Positions 45,367 to 54,491 of a stretch of DNA of 64,000 nt are shown here, one piece after another. Location of the stretch: NCBI RefSeq assembly GCF_018200035.1, contig NZ_CP073581.1, positions 3,096,501 through 3,160,500 of the forward strand, in the 5' to 3' direction. The position numbers were made by a program, and so were the translations under genes. This DNA comes from Sulfitobacter albidus. GTDB lineage: Bacteria > Pseudomonadota > Alphaproteobacteria > Rhodobacterales > Rhodobacteraceae. The notes under the pieces were generated by a model. It searched no databases. It saw only the letters and a program-made list of their open reading frames with translations, and was not told the DNA's origin. How positions within the stretch are numbered: the first letter of the stretch is position 1; the number at the start of each line of letters is the position of its first letter.

Positions 45367-46347
45367 CTAGAGAAGCCCGGCGGCAGGTTTCAGAACACCG
45401 GTCTGGATGCCCCGCCAATTGGTGATCGGCGCGTTGATACGTTTGAGGGTTGCGGGATGCTCCGCTTCCAGCGCGCCGAGGCGCACCAGCAGCGCGGTAA
45501 TCGCCGCCTCCGCCGCGCGGGTTGTACCGCAGGCGGCTTTTAGCGCGATGCCAATGCCCCGTTCGGGCCAGATCGCGATAAAGAACCCTTCGGCCCCGGT
45601 TTTGAGCGCCACCTTGCCGCCCGTGGCGCGCATCAATTCGGTGCAGGCGCGGCCCTCTCCGGCGACCAGCTCGGGATGCAGGCGCATGGCCTCGTGCAGC
45701 TGCGCTTCTGCGCTGCCTTCGGGTGCTGTGGCGAAACGGGCCATGGCACGGGCCACACCGTGCAGGCTGGCGGCGGGGTTGGGCGCAGAGCAGCCGTCGA
45801 TGCCGTAGCCCGGGCTGGTCTCTCCTGTCAGATCCTCGAATGCGTCAAGGCAGGCGCGCTGCACGGGATGGTCGGGGTCGACGTATTCGGGCCCCGCGCC
45901 AAGGTGCTGCGCGAGTGTCAGAAAGCCCGCGTGCTTGCCCGAGCAGTTGTTGTGGATCTGGCAGGGCGTTTCGTGCGCGCGGATCTGGGCCTCGCGGATA
46001 TCCTTGTCGCGCGATTGCTGCGGCCCGCAGCGAAAAGCGTCGTCGTTCAGGCCCAGTTGATCCATCCACACGCCCACCCGGTCGATATGAATCGCGGCCC
46101 CGTTGTGCGACGCACAGGCAAGCGCCAGATGCTCCGTCCCCAGGCCATGCGCCTTGGCCGCGCCCGAGCGGATCAGGGGCAGCGCCTGGATCATTTTCGA
46201 CGACGAGCGCGGCAGCACGGTGGCTGTCGGATCGCCCCACGCCTCGATGATCTCTCCGGCGCCGTCACAGATGACCGCATGGCCGCTGTGTACGCTTTCC
46301 AGAAAAGGGCCGCGCCAGATTTCGGCAAAGGGGGCAGGAGATGTCAT
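45367..46347 (-). CDS. L-asparaginase, Rhizobium etli type II-like (thermolabile) family
   Basis: A 326-residue asparaginase unrelated to the E. coli enzymes. The diagnostic motifs are SSSKMIQ (Ser and Lys), NNCSGKHAGF (Cys and Lys) and DGCSAPN (Cys), matching the Ser-Lys tandem and the Cys-Lys-Cys metal site described for R. etli ReAV. It hydrolyses asparagine to aspartate and ammonia. No signal peptide, so cytoplasmic. Single-gene unit. Confidence 0.88.
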   Translation of the reverse strand: MTSPAPFAEIWRGPFLESVHSGHAVICDGAGEIIEAWGDPTATVLPRSSSKMIQALPLIRSGAAKAHGLGTEHLALACASHNGAAIHIDRVGVWMDQLGLNDDAFRCGPQQSRDKDIREAQIRAHETPCQIHNNCSGKHAGFLTLAQHLGAGPEYVDPDHPVQRACLDAFEDLTGETSPGYGIDGCSAPNPAASLHGVARAMARFATAPEGSAEAQLHEAMRLHPELVAGEGRACTELMRATGGKVALKTGAEGFFIAIWPERGIGIALKAACGTTRAAEAAITALLVRLGALEAEHPATLKRINAPITNWRGIQTGVLKPAAGLL

Positions 46348-46543
46348 GCGGGGTGGTCCTTTGTCACAGTTTTGATGGGCAAAAACCTGCCAATCAGGGT
46401 TTCACCGCTCGCCTTCTTCGCGTTATGGTGCTTGTTGTCAGCGCAAAGACAACCCAACACAGGCAAAAGAGCCGGAATAATCGGACAATGCCGGGGCTGT
46501 CTGGACATTGAGGCATTGAGAGAACGGCTGGAGAATTGCACAG

Positions 46544-47074
46544 ATGGCACTTTTGAAGACAGGTTTGAGCGCGCTCGCCTTGGCCGGTTTGCTGGCGGCA
46601 CCGCTCGCCGCGCAGGACCAAAGCACCAACCGCGTCGCGGCCAAAACCGATTGGAGCGTCTTCGTCGAGGACAACCCGACCGAATGTTGGGGCGTTTCGA
46701 CGCCGAAGGAATCGGTGAACTCCCGCGACGGGCGCGTTGTTGCCGTGAACCGTGGTCAGACGCTCTTGATGGTGTTCTACCGGCCCAGTGCCGGGGCGAA
46801 CGGGCAGGTTGCCTTCACCGGTGGCTATCCTTTTGCGAGCGGATCGACCGTGACGGTCGACATCGGCGGCACAAGCTTTGACATGTTCACGGAAGGCGAA
46901 TGGGCCTGGCCAGCAACCACCGCTGACGACAGCAAGCTGATCGCCGCGATGAAGCGCGGGGCGGATGCCAAGGTCACCGGTGTGTCCGGCCGCGGGACCA
47001 AAACCGAAGATACGTTTTCGCTGCTCGGCTTTACCGCCGCGGTCGAGGATGCGGCAAAGCGCTGCGGCGGCTGA
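46544..47074 (+). CDS. IalB-family periplasmic protein
   Basis: A 176-residue exported protein: signal peptide LLKTGLSALALAGLLAAPLAAQ, then an IalB (invasion-associated locus B) domain with TDWSVFVEDNPTECWGVSTP, an FTGGYPFASGSTVTVDI strand pair and a final Cys. In Bartonella IalB aids host-cell invasion, but in marine alphaproteobacteria the family is common and its role unknown. A terminator follows 25 bp past the stop. Confidence 0.87.
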   Translation: MALLKTGLSALALAGLLAAPLAAQDQSTNRVAAKTDWSVFVEDNPTECWGVSTPKESVNSRDGRVVAVNRGQTLLMVFYRPSAGANGQVAFTGGYPFASGSTVTVDIGGTSFDMFTEGEWAWPATTADDSKLIAAMKRGADAKVTGVSGRGTKTEDTFSLLGFTAAVEDAAKRCGG

Positions 47075-47098
47075 TCCCAGCGCGCCCCGCACGGATAC

Positions 47099-47130
47099 GG
47101 CCCTGCCCAAAAGGCGGGGCCATTTTCATT
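47099..47130 (+). terminator. Terminator after the ialB-like gene
   Basis: Nine-base-pair stem GGCCCTGCC / GGCGGGGCC (one G-T pair) with loop CAAAA, followed by ATTTTCATTT. Confidence 0.82.
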
Positions 47131-47183
47131 TCACGGGCACAGCCCCTATATAGCGCCTGAACCCGAGGCAAAGGAATCACCCC

Positions 47184-48365
47184 ATGGCCGATGCGCCGAT
47201 CACGCAAGATGTGCACACCATTCCGCGCAAACTGCCCGAAGGCCCGCAGAACCTTGTCGGGCTGACCCGCGACGCGATGCGTGCGGCCCTGATCGCGATG
47301 GGCACCCCGGAAAAACAGGCCAAGATGCGCGTGGGCCAGATCTGGAGCTGGATCTACCAATGGGGCGTGCGCGATTTTGATGCGATGACGAACCTGTCTA
47401 AAGCGTTCCGCGCCGAGCTGGCGGAGCATTTTGTGATCGAGGTGCCCGAAGTCGTCACCCGTCAGATCAGCGAGGATGGCACACGCAAATACCTCGTGCG
47501 CATCGCGGGCGGTCACGAGGTCGAGGTCGTCTATATCCCCGAGACCGATCGCGGCACGCTCTGCGTCAGCAGCCAGGTCGGCTGCACGCTGACCTGTTCG
47601 TTCTGCCACACCGGCACACAGAAACTGGTGCGCAACCTCACCGCCGCCGAGATCATCGGGCAGGTGATGGTCGCGCGCGACGATCTGGATGAATGGCCGC
47701 AAAGCGGCACGCGCACCTACGAGGCGCGATTGGTCAGTAATATCGTGCTGATGGGCATGGGCGAGCCGCTGTATAACTTCGAGAACGTGCGCGACGCGAT
47801 GAAGATCGCGATGGATCCCGAGGGCATCCAGCTGAGCCGCCGCCGCATCACGCTTTCCACCTCGGGTGTCGTGCCGGAAATCGCGCGCACCGCGCAGGAG
47901 ATCGGTTGTCAGTTGGCCGTTAGTTTCCACGCCACCACGGATGAGGTGCGTGACAAGCTGGTGCCGATCAACAAGCGCTGGAACATCGAGGCGCTGTTGG
48001 ACGCGCTGCGCGAGTATCCCAAGGTCAGCAATTCAGAGCGGATCACGTTCGAATACGTGATGCTCGACGGGGTGAACGACAGCGACGCGGACGCGCACCG
48101 CCTGATGAAGCTGATCGAGGGCATCCCGGCCAAGATCAACCTGATCCCGTTCAACGAGTGGCCCGGCGCGCCCTATAAACGCTCCTCCAACAACCGGATC
48201 CGGGCGTTTGCCGATATCGTGCACAAGGCGGGCTATGCCTCTCCGGTGCGCAAACCGCGCGGCGAGGATATCATGGCCGCCTGCGGCCAGTTGAAATCCG
48301 AGACGGAGCGCGCGCGCAAATCGCGCCGCCAGATCGAGGCAGAGGCGGGCGTCGCGCGGGGCTGA
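47184..48365 (+). CDS. rlmN: Dual-specificity 23S rRNA (A2503-C2) / tRNA (A37-C2) methyltransferase RlmN
   Basis: A 393-residue radical-SAM enzyme. The cluster motif is [14 protein letters not shown] (CxxxCxxC). The two catalytic cysteines are expected in the C-terminal AACGQLK and the earlier RlmN fold. Other family marks: [26 protein letters not shown] and LIPFNEWPG. Full length, monocistronic start, 54 bp before the potassium-uptake genes. Confidence 0.96.
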   Translation: MADAPITQDVHTIPRKLPEGPQNLVGLTRDAMRAALIAMGTPEKQAKMRVGQIWSWIYQWGVRDFDAMTNLSKAFRAELAEHFVIEVPEVVTRQISEDGTRKYLVRIAGGHEVEVVYIPETDRGTLCVSSQVGCTLTCSFCHTGTQKLVRNLTAAEIIGQVMVARDDLDEWPQSGTRTYEARLVSNIVLMGMGEPLYNFENVRDAMKIAMDPEGIQLSRRRITLSTSGVVPEIARTAQEIGCQLAVSFHATTDEVRDKLVPINKRWNIEALLDALREYPKVSNSERITFEYVMLDGVNDSDADAHRLMKLIEGIPAKINLIPFNEWPGAPYKRSSNNRIRAFADIVHKAGYASPVRKPRGEDIMAACGQLKSETERARKSRRQIEAEAGVARG

Positions 48366-48419
48366 GCCTTGCCATTTGCCTTGGGTGCGCCATCTTTGCG
48401 GCGAACGGAGGCGCGCGCC

Positions 48420-49079
48420 ATGGCAACCAAACATCATTCATTCGTGGTCATCGGTCTGGGGACCTTTGGGGGGACCGTCGCGCTTGAACTGGCACGGTTC
48501 GGCAATCACGTCACCGGGATCGACCGGTCCGAACGCAGTGTCGCCGCCATCGCGGATGAGCTTGACCGGACCCTGATCCTTGACGCGCGCGAGGATGTCG
48601 CGCTGCGTGAGGCTGGCATCGAGATATGTGATGTCGGCGTGATCGCCATTGGCGACGATATCGAGGCGAGTATCCTTGCGACCATCACGCTCAAGACTCT
48701 TGGCATCAAAAAGATCTGGGCAAAGGCCGCCAGCAAGAACCACCACCGGATCCTGTCAAAGCTGGGCGTCGACAGGGTGATCCATCCGGAAAAAGAGGTC
48801 GGGCAACATATTGCGCAGGTGCTGCACAACCCGCTGGTGCGCGACTATGTCAGTCTGGGCAACGGTCAGCATGTGGTGAATTTCCGGATCCCCGAAACGC
48901 TGGAGGGCCGCAAGCTCGACGAGCTCAAGCACCACGGTTTCGATCTGCGCTGCATCGGTGTGATGCGCGGAACCGAGTTTCTGGGGCAGGACGGATCGGG
49001 ATGCGTGTTGCAAAAGGATGATCTGTTGCTCTTGCTTGGCGGGCGCAAGGGGTTGCGTGATTTCGCCGGCAGTCTCTGA
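48420..49079 (+). CDS. ktrA: Potassium uptake regulatory subunit, KtrA/TrkA type
   Basis: A 219-residue RCK protein: Rossmann NAD/ATP-binding motif GLGTFGGTVALELARFGNHV, then TrkA-C domain at about 135-215. Binds to the TrkH/KtrB channel and gates it with nucleotide. Start at 48420 follows GGAGG, although the frame opens earlier. Its stop overlaps the next start by one base (TGATGG). Confidence 0.9.
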   Translation: MATKHHSFVVIGLGTFGGTVALELARFGNHVTGIDRSERSVAAIADELDRTLILDAREDVALREAGIEICDVGVIAIGDDIEASILATITLKTLGIKKIWAKAASKNHHRILSKLGVDRVIHPEKEVGQHIAQVLHNPLVRDYVSLGNGQHVVNFRIPETLEGRKLDELKHHGFDLRCIGVMRGTEFLGQDGSGCVLQKDDLLLLLGGRKGLRDFAGSL

Positions 49080-50424
49080 TGGCGCGCCGGGGCACCTTTC
49101 AGATCTCTTTGGCGCGCAAGCGGGTCAGCCCGCCTGCCGTGCTTGCCCTGATCTACGGTACGTTCATTCTGGCGGGGGCGTTGCTGCTGCGGATGCCGTT
49201 CAGCCATACCGGCGGCGTGACCTTCAGCGATACCTTGTTCACCTCCGCCTCAGCAGTGACGGTCACGGGGCTGGTCGTTGTCGATACGGGATCGGATTTC
49301 ACGCTGATCGGGCAGATCATCATCGCGCTGCTCATTCAGGTGGGCGGGCTTGGCCTGATGACATTTGCCGCCCTGCTGTTGTCGATGCTGGGGATGAGCA
49401 TCGGGATGCCGCAACGCATGGTGCTCAGCGATGAGCTGGGGCAGACATCACTTGCCGATCTGGGGGCGCTGGTGCGGATCGTCATCACCGTGGCCTTTGC
49501 GTTTGAGGCACTGGGCACCGCCGCGCTGATGACCGTGTTTGTCCCGGAGTTCGGCTGGTCGGAAGGGTTCTGGCAGGCGTTGTTCCACGCGATATCGGCG
49601 TTCAACAACGCGGGCTTTTCGTTATTTTCTGACAGCCTGAGCGGGTACGTGGCCGATCCGGTCGTCAATGTGACGATCACGGCGCTATTCATCATCAGTG
49701 GTCTCGGCTTTGTCGTTCTGGCGGATCTGAACCGCAACCGATCGTGGCGCCGCCTGACGTTGCACAGCAAGCTGATGCTGACGGGGACGCTGGCGCTGAT
49801 CGTCTGGGCCTTTGGCATGTTCGCGGCGATGGAATGGACCAATCCCGGCACGCTGGGCGCGCTTGAGGATACGGGAGCGCGCCTTTGGGCCAGCTGGTTT
49901 CAGGCAGTGACACCGCGCACCGCGGGGTTCAACACGCTGGACTATGCCGCGATGCACGACAGCACCACGTTGATGACGATTTCGCTGATGCTGGTGGGGG
50001 CGGGCCGTCATCGACGGCGGGCGGGATCAAGGTGACGACGCTGATCGTTCTGATCCTCGCCACGGTCGCGTTTTTCAAACAGCGTGAGAAACTGCACATC
50101 TTTGGCCGCAGTCTGGGCCTTGCCGAGGTGTCCAAGGTGCTGGCCCTCACGGCGCTGAGCCTGTTTCTAGTGATGGGCGGCCTGTTCGTGATGTCGTTCA
50201 CGTGGCGCGGCGATTTTCTGGATCTGCTGTTCGAGGTCGCGTCGGCCTTTGGCACCGTCGGGCTTTCCCGTGGCGCCACGGGGGAGCTGGATACCCTTGG
50301 CCGTCTGACGATCATCGTCATCATGTTTGCGGGCAGGCTGGGCCCGCTGACGCTCGGCTTTTTCCTTGCGACCCGCTCCGTCACGCGAATCAATTACCCG
50401 GCGGGCAAGATTTACCTAGGGTAA
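49079..50424 (+). CDS. ktrB: Potassium uptake channel subunit, TrkH/KtrB type, one apparent frameshift
   Basis: Membrane protein with pore loops typical of the family: TVTGLVVVDTGSDFT, SAFNNAGFSLFSDSL, VTPRTAGFNTLDYAA and, after the break, STAGGIKVTT and FGTVGLSRGAT. The frame breaks at 50003-50007 (GGCC, expected GGCCC before GTCATC). One added base restores 448 residues, the normal length. KtrA is directly upstream, forming a Na+- or H+-coupled K+ uptake system. Confidence 0.88.
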
Positions 50425-50431
50425 GGATTTG

Positions 50432-50450
50432 TTTCCCGTATGTCGGGAAA
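50432..50450 (+). terminator. Hairpin after ktrB
   Basis: TTTCCCG-TATGT-CGGGAAA, 7-bp stem 8 bp past the stop. No long T tract. Confidence 0.45.
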
Positions 50451-50591
50451 GGTACGTGTTTCCGATCCCGAATTTATGATGAATCAATGGTTGAGGGGGC
50501 AAATACCACTCTTCCGCCGTATTTCATGCCGATTCCTGCCATGCGGCCCTCTCAGGGTGTTTCCATATCAGATCCAATCAGGAGAGACCCA

Positions 50592-50807
50592 ATGTCCATC
50601 ATCACGAACCAGGACGCTTTCGTCACCGAAGAGATCATGCAGATCGTCACCCGCGAGCGGCAGGTCGCCCTGTCCACACGTGAATGGAAGCACCGTCTTG
50701 CAGGCTACGGCTATTCCATTCGCGATACGGATGCAGGCGAGCATGTGCTTGAAACACTGCCCCATCGTGTCGCGCTGTGCGTTCTGCCGAACGAGCTGTT
50801 CGCCTGA
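50592..50807 (+). CDS. Small protein of unknown function
   Basis: A 71-residue protein (MSIITNQDAFVTEEIMQIVT at the start) with an AGGAGA ribosome-binding site. Mixed alpha/beta, no signal or membrane segment. No family recognised. Faces the LOG gene (4-bp gap). The 167 bp upstream hold the ktrB hairpin and presumably its own promoter. Confidence 0.65.
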   Translation: MSIITNQDAFVTEEIMQIVTRERQVALSTREWKHRLAGYGYSIRDTDAGEHVLETLPHRVALCVLPNELFA

Positions 50808-50811
50808 TCCG

Positions 50812-51651
50812 CTACCGTCCCGGGATTTCGGAGCGCGCGGGCTTATCGCCCCAAGCCTCTATGATCTCGACCGCCTCCTGGGCGGTTTCGACAAAGCGGA
50901 ATAGGTCCAGATCATCGGCAGAGATTGTGCCGGCCTCGGCCAGTGCCTCCCAGTTGATGATGCGTTCCCAGAACGCACGGCCGAACAACAAGAAGGGCAC
51001 GCGCGCCATGCGCCCTGTCTGAATGAGGGTCAGCGCCTCAAAAAGCTCGTCCATGGTGCCAAAGCCACCGGGAAAGACACAGATCGCTTTCGCCCGCATC
51101 AGGAAATGCATTTTCCGGATCGCGAAGTAGTGAAAGTTGAAACACAGATCCGGCGTCACGTATTCATTCGGCGCCTGTTCGAACGGCAAGACGATATTCA
51201 GCCCGATCGACACGCCGCCCGCGTCGACGGCGCCGCGGTTGCCCGCCTCCATCACGCCGGGACCACCGCCGGTGACAACGACATCCTCACGCCCGCCGCT
51301 TTCGTTTGATTTCAGCGTCATCAGGCGCGCGAATTCGCGGGCCTCGTCGTAGAATTTCGACAGCTCCGCCAAAGTTTCGGTGCGCGCCGTCTCTTTTTTT
51401 GCCGGTTCGGGAATGCGCGCGCCCCCGAACAAAACGATGGTCGACTGCACGCCGTATTCATCCAGCAACATCTCGGGCTTGAGCAGCTCCAGCTGCAGCC
51501 GCACCGGGCGCAGCTCATCGCGGCACATGAAATCTTTGTCTGCAAAGGCAAGCTTGTAGGCCGGAGCTTCGGTCTGTGCGGTAACCGGCGCGTCATCTGC
51601 GGCAGTGCGGTCGGTATGGGCGTCGCGCAGGGGATGTTGTTTCGGGGCCAT
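50812..51651 (-). CDS. LOG-family (TIGR00730) Rossmann-fold nucleotide hydrolase
   Basis: A 279-residue protein with the LOG motifs GGGPGVMEAGNRGA and PGGFGTMDELFE, which form the active site of cytokinin-riboside-monophosphate phosphoribohydrolases and related nucleotide-processing enzymes. The start at 51651 follows GGAGAGACC, and an earlier in-frame ATG at 51795 would lie in the dapD upstream region. An N-terminal ~85-residue extension precedes the core, as in longer bacterial members. True substrate unknown (nucleoside 5'-monophosphate). Confidence 0.86.
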   Translation of the reverse strand: MAPKQHPLRDAHTDRTAADDAPVTAQTEAPAYKLAFADKDFMCRDELRPVRLQLELLKPEMLLDEYGVQSTIVLFGGARIPEPAKKETARTETLAELSKFYDEAREFARLMTLKSNESGGREDVVVTGGGPGVMEAGNRGAVDAGGVSIGLNIVLPFEQAPNEYVTPDLCFNFHYFAIRKMHFLMRAKAICVFPGGFGTMDELFEALTLIQTGRMARVPFLLFGRAFWERIINWEALAEAGTISADDLDLFRFVETAQEAVEIIEAWGDKPARSEIPGR

Positions 51652-51819
51652 GGTCTCTCCGGCTTGGATTTGCGGTCTCGTGCAACATGCACGGGATTGC
51701 TTCGGTTTGCCACGGCGTTCTCGCCGCCCTGAACACCCTCTGGGGCGCTGCCAGATTGCGCGCCCTGCCCCATCAGCGTATAGGCAGGCAAACATAATCC
51801 GCCATCAGGGAGACCTTGG

Positions 51820-52647
51820 ATGTCCAATGCCCAGCTTGAAACCGCCATCGAAGCCGCGTGGGAAAACCGCGACAGCATCACGCCCGCAACGACCGGTGAG
51901 ACCCGTGAGGCCATCGAGGCGACGCTGAACGCGCTCGACAGCGGTAAGCTGCGCGTGGCGGAGCGTCAGGAAAACGGCGACTGGCACGTGAACCAGTGGG
52001 CCAAAAAGGCCGTGCTGCTTGGGTTCCGCATCAAGGATATGGAGCAGCAATCCGGCGGCCCGCAGGGCGGCGGCTGGTGGGACAAGGTCGACAGCAAATT
52101 CATGGGCTGGGACGACGCCGCGTGGAAAACTGCGGGCTTCCGTGCCGTGCCAAACTGCGTTGTACGCAAATCCGCGTTCATCGCGCCGGGCGTCGTGCTG
52201 ATGCCCTCGTTCGTGAACCTCGGCGCTTACGTCGATGAGGGCACGATGGTGGATACATGGGCCACAGTGGGCTCCTGCGCGCAGATCGGCAAGAACGTGC
52301 ACCTGTCGGGCGGTGTGGGTATCGGTGGCGTTCTGGAGCCGATGCAGGCCGGGCCGACGATCATCGAGGACAACTGCTTTATCGGGGCGCGCTCTGAGGT
52401 GGTTGAGGGCTGCATCGTGCGCGAAGGCTCCGTTCTGGGGATGGGCGTATTCATTGGCCAATCGACCAAGATCGTGGACCGCGAAACCGGCGAAGTCATG
52501 TACGGCGAAGTCCCCAGCGGATCGGTCGTTGTCGCAGGCTCGATGCCGTCGAAAAACGGGATCAACCTGTATTGTGCGGTCATCGTGAAACGCGTGGACG
52601 AGCGCACCCGCTCCAAAACCTCGATCAACGAGCTGCTGCGGGACTGA
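51820..52647 (+). CDS. dapD: 2,3,4,5-tetrahydropyridine-2,6-dicarboxylate N-succinyltransferase
   Basis: A 275-residue trimeric enzyme of the lysine/diaminopimelate pathway. Left-handed beta-helix repeats are visible as hexapeptides ([38 protein letters not shown]) with VGIGGVLEP and the conserved [14 protein letters not shown]. The partner enzyme dapE is 3.7 kb downstream. Confidence 0.97.
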   Translation: MSNAQLETAIEAAWENRDSITPATTGETREAIEATLNALDSGKLRVAERQENGDWHVNQWAKKAVLLGFRIKDMEQQSGGPQGGGWWDKVDSKFMGWDDAAWKTAGFRAVPNCVVRKSAFIAPGVVLMPSFVNLGAYVDEGTMVDTWATVGSCAQIGKNVHLSGGVGIGGVLEPMQAGPTIIEDNCFIGARSEVVEGCIVREGSVLGMGVFIGQSTKIVDRETGEVMYGEVPSGSVVVAGSMPSKNGINLYCAVIVKRVDERTRSKTSINELLRD

Positions 52648-52675
52648 TCGCGCAATCCACGCTTTCCAATGCTTG

Positions 52676-52703
52676 CCCCGTCGCGCTTTGCGGCGGGGTT
52701 TGC
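52676..52703 (+). terminator. Terminator after dapD
   Basis: CCCCGTCGC / GCGGCGGGG stem with one T-G pair, loop GCTTT, followed by TTTGC. Confidence 0.75.
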
Positions 52704-52762
52704 ATTTGTGCGGAACCGTTGCGCCCGCCGGTGGTTAGGCCAGCGTTGGATAGGAGAATACA

Positions 52763-53014
52763 ATGACGGGACTTGGTTGGTTTGCGGCGATAATCGTCGG
52801 TGCGTTGGCGGGATGGATTGCCGAAAAGATCATGAAAACGGATCATAGCCTGATCATGAACATCATTCTCGGCATCTTCGGGGCGATTGTATTCAATTGG
52901 ATCCTTGTCACGATTTTCGGCTCCACCTTGGGGGGCTGGATCGGGCAACTGTTTGTCGGCACGGTCGGCGCCTGTCTGCTGATCGCGGCGGGCAGCATGA
53001 TCCGGAACCGCTAG
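52763..53014 (+). CDS. GlsB/YeaQ/YmgE-family small membrane protein
   Basis: An 83-residue protein with three hydrophobic segments, the first two rich in Gly (FAAIIVGALAGWIAEKIM, IILGIFGAIVFNWIL), matching the transglycosylase-associated/GlsB stress-response family. A GGAG ribosome-binding site is present. Function unknown; often stress-induced. Confidence 0.88.
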   Translation: MTGLGWFAAIIVGALAGWIAEKIMKTDHSLIMNIILGIFGAIVFNWILVTIFGSTLGGWIGQLFVGTVGACLLIAAGSMIRNR

Positions 53015-53052
53015 GGCTTTTCAATATTGCGTGGGCGGGCTACGCCTTTGCG

Positions 53053-53391
53053 ATGGCAGAGACAAAACCGAAAAAACCGAACCGGCAGCAAGTGTACACC
53101 CTGCTCGTCCAGATTGGGCGCAAGCAGGGTGACGGTTTGCCTGAAGCCGCGACTGGTGCCGCACTGATGTGCTTTGCGTCCGGCGTGGATGAGGCGGAGG
53201 CGGTGCGCGAGACGGTCGCGTTGCTCAAACAAGCGGACACCGCGCCTTTGGACGTGACGGGCTACGGCACCTTGGCGGAGCGGGAGGCCGACGGTCAGGA
53301 GATTGATGCCGAAGAACGTGACCTGATGCAGCGCGCCTTGGATGAGAACAGTGTGATCGTCGCGCAGATGACGCCATTCTTTGATAATTGA
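53053..53391 (+). CDS. Conserved-looking soluble protein of unknown function
   Basis: A 112-residue, helical, acidic protein starting MAETKPKKPNRQQVYTLLVQ and ending AQMTPFFDN. The frame is open further upstream, but the ATG at 53053 is the first that clears the preceding gene. No membrane or signal features and no family recognised. It is convergent with the Hint gene (4-bp gap). Confidence 0.6.
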   Translation: MAETKPKKPNRQQVYTLLVQIGRKQGDGLPEAATGAALMCFASGVDEAEAVRETVALLKQADTAPLDVTGYGTLAEREADGQEIDAEERDLMQRALDENSVIVAQMTPFFDN

Positions 53392-53395
53392 CGGT

Positions 53396-54490
53396 TCAGG
53401 CCGCCCGGCGTTTGGCCAGATGGATGGCCTCGTACCACTTAAGAACCTTATGCGAGGGCTGTACGTGTTCAGGCAGGTCCATCCGGTCGAGACCGTACAT
53501 CACGCTTGACGCCAGTTGATGCGCGTCCCGGCGAATCCGCCCGATATAGAGACTTTCCAACGGAGCACCGGCTGCGAGGATCGGCTCGTGCTGGGGAAGG
53601 ATCAGCTGGCAATAGCGCACGGTATGGCCCCAAGGCTCGTTCAGCGCGGCAAAGCCGTTCACCAAATGGCGTGCGGGCGTCAGCACCTTTTCGCACGCAA
53701 AAAGGTAGTCGACCTCCGGCCCGTCGATGACGATGTGTTGTTCGGGCGCGATCAGGATGTCGTGTTGCAAGCCGAAATAGGGCGCGCGAAAGCGGATGGG
53801 GGCAAAGCTGCCCCGCGCGGGCACGGTTGTCGCGACGTTCTGCAACACCGGCACAACGCTCCCGTCGGCGGCGTAGACGGTATCACCGCGGCGCAGGGCG
53901 CCGACGTTTTTGTAGCCCCACGGCGTGGCGATCGGCGTGTTCGAGGTCATGGTCGGACGCGGGCCGATGGGTTCGATCTGGTCGGACAGCGCCGCAAATA
54001 CGACGTCACCAGCATAGGCTGGCCCTTCGCGGCCCAGCATGAGGTCGCGCAGGTCTGTCAGGGTGAGCGGCAGCGGGTTTTCCACTGCAACGGATGTCAC
54101 AAGCGTGTCACCCACGCGTTCCAGCGTCAGGCGGCCCCAATTGTATTTGATGTCCCACGAATAGGTCACGCGCAGCGTCTCGGCGCGTCCGGCGTGCCGG
54201 TGCGCGATGGCGGCATGGGCGATGCGGTCGCCCTGAACGGTCACCAATGACACGCCACCGCCGGGGATCGCCTGAAATATCAGGCTGCGGTGTTCGGGGT
54301 GAGGGTTGGTGTAGCCAAAGAGCGCCTGCGGCTTGGCGTCTTCGGCGACATTCGTCTCTAACACGATGGAACCCCGATTCAGCACCGCGTCAGGGCGGTC
54401 TGGCAGGATCTGGGTCGCGCGTTTCTCGGCGCCGATCCCCTTGAGGGAAAAGCGGCGTTCGGCCGGGTCAGTGAGGGCAAGCCAGGTCAT
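53396..54490 (-). CDS. Hint-domain protein lacking the N-terminal Cys
   Basis: 364 residues: an N-terminal beta-rich region (about 1-180) and a C-terminal Hint_2 (hedgehog/intein) domain starting near TSNTPIATPWGYKNVGALRRG. The usual first-residue Cys (CFVAGTLIATP in the neighbour) is replaced by a Thr/Ser sequence. The later block has DILIAPEQHIVI. Self-cleavage is therefore doubtful. It starts one base after the upstream Hint gene ends, so both are in one operon. Confidence 0.8.
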   Translation of the reverse strand: MTWLALTDPAERRFSLKGIGAEKRATQILPDRPDAVLNRGSIVLETNVAEDAKPQALFGYTNPHPEHRSLIFQAIPGGGVSLVTVQGDRIAHAAIAHRHAGRAETLRVTYSWDIKYNWGRLTLERVGDTLVTSVAVENPLPLTLTDLRDLMLGREGPAYAGDVVFAALSDQIEPIGPRPTMTSNTPIATPWGYKNVGALRRGDTVYAADGSVVPVLQNVATTVPARGSFAPIRFRAPYFGLQHDILIAPEQHIVIDGPEVDYLFACEKVLTPARHLVNGFAALNEPWGHTVRYCQLILPQHEPILAAGAPLESLYIGRIRRDAHQLASSVMYGLDRMDLPEHVQPSHKVLKWYEAIHLAKRRAA

Positions 54491-54491
54491 A

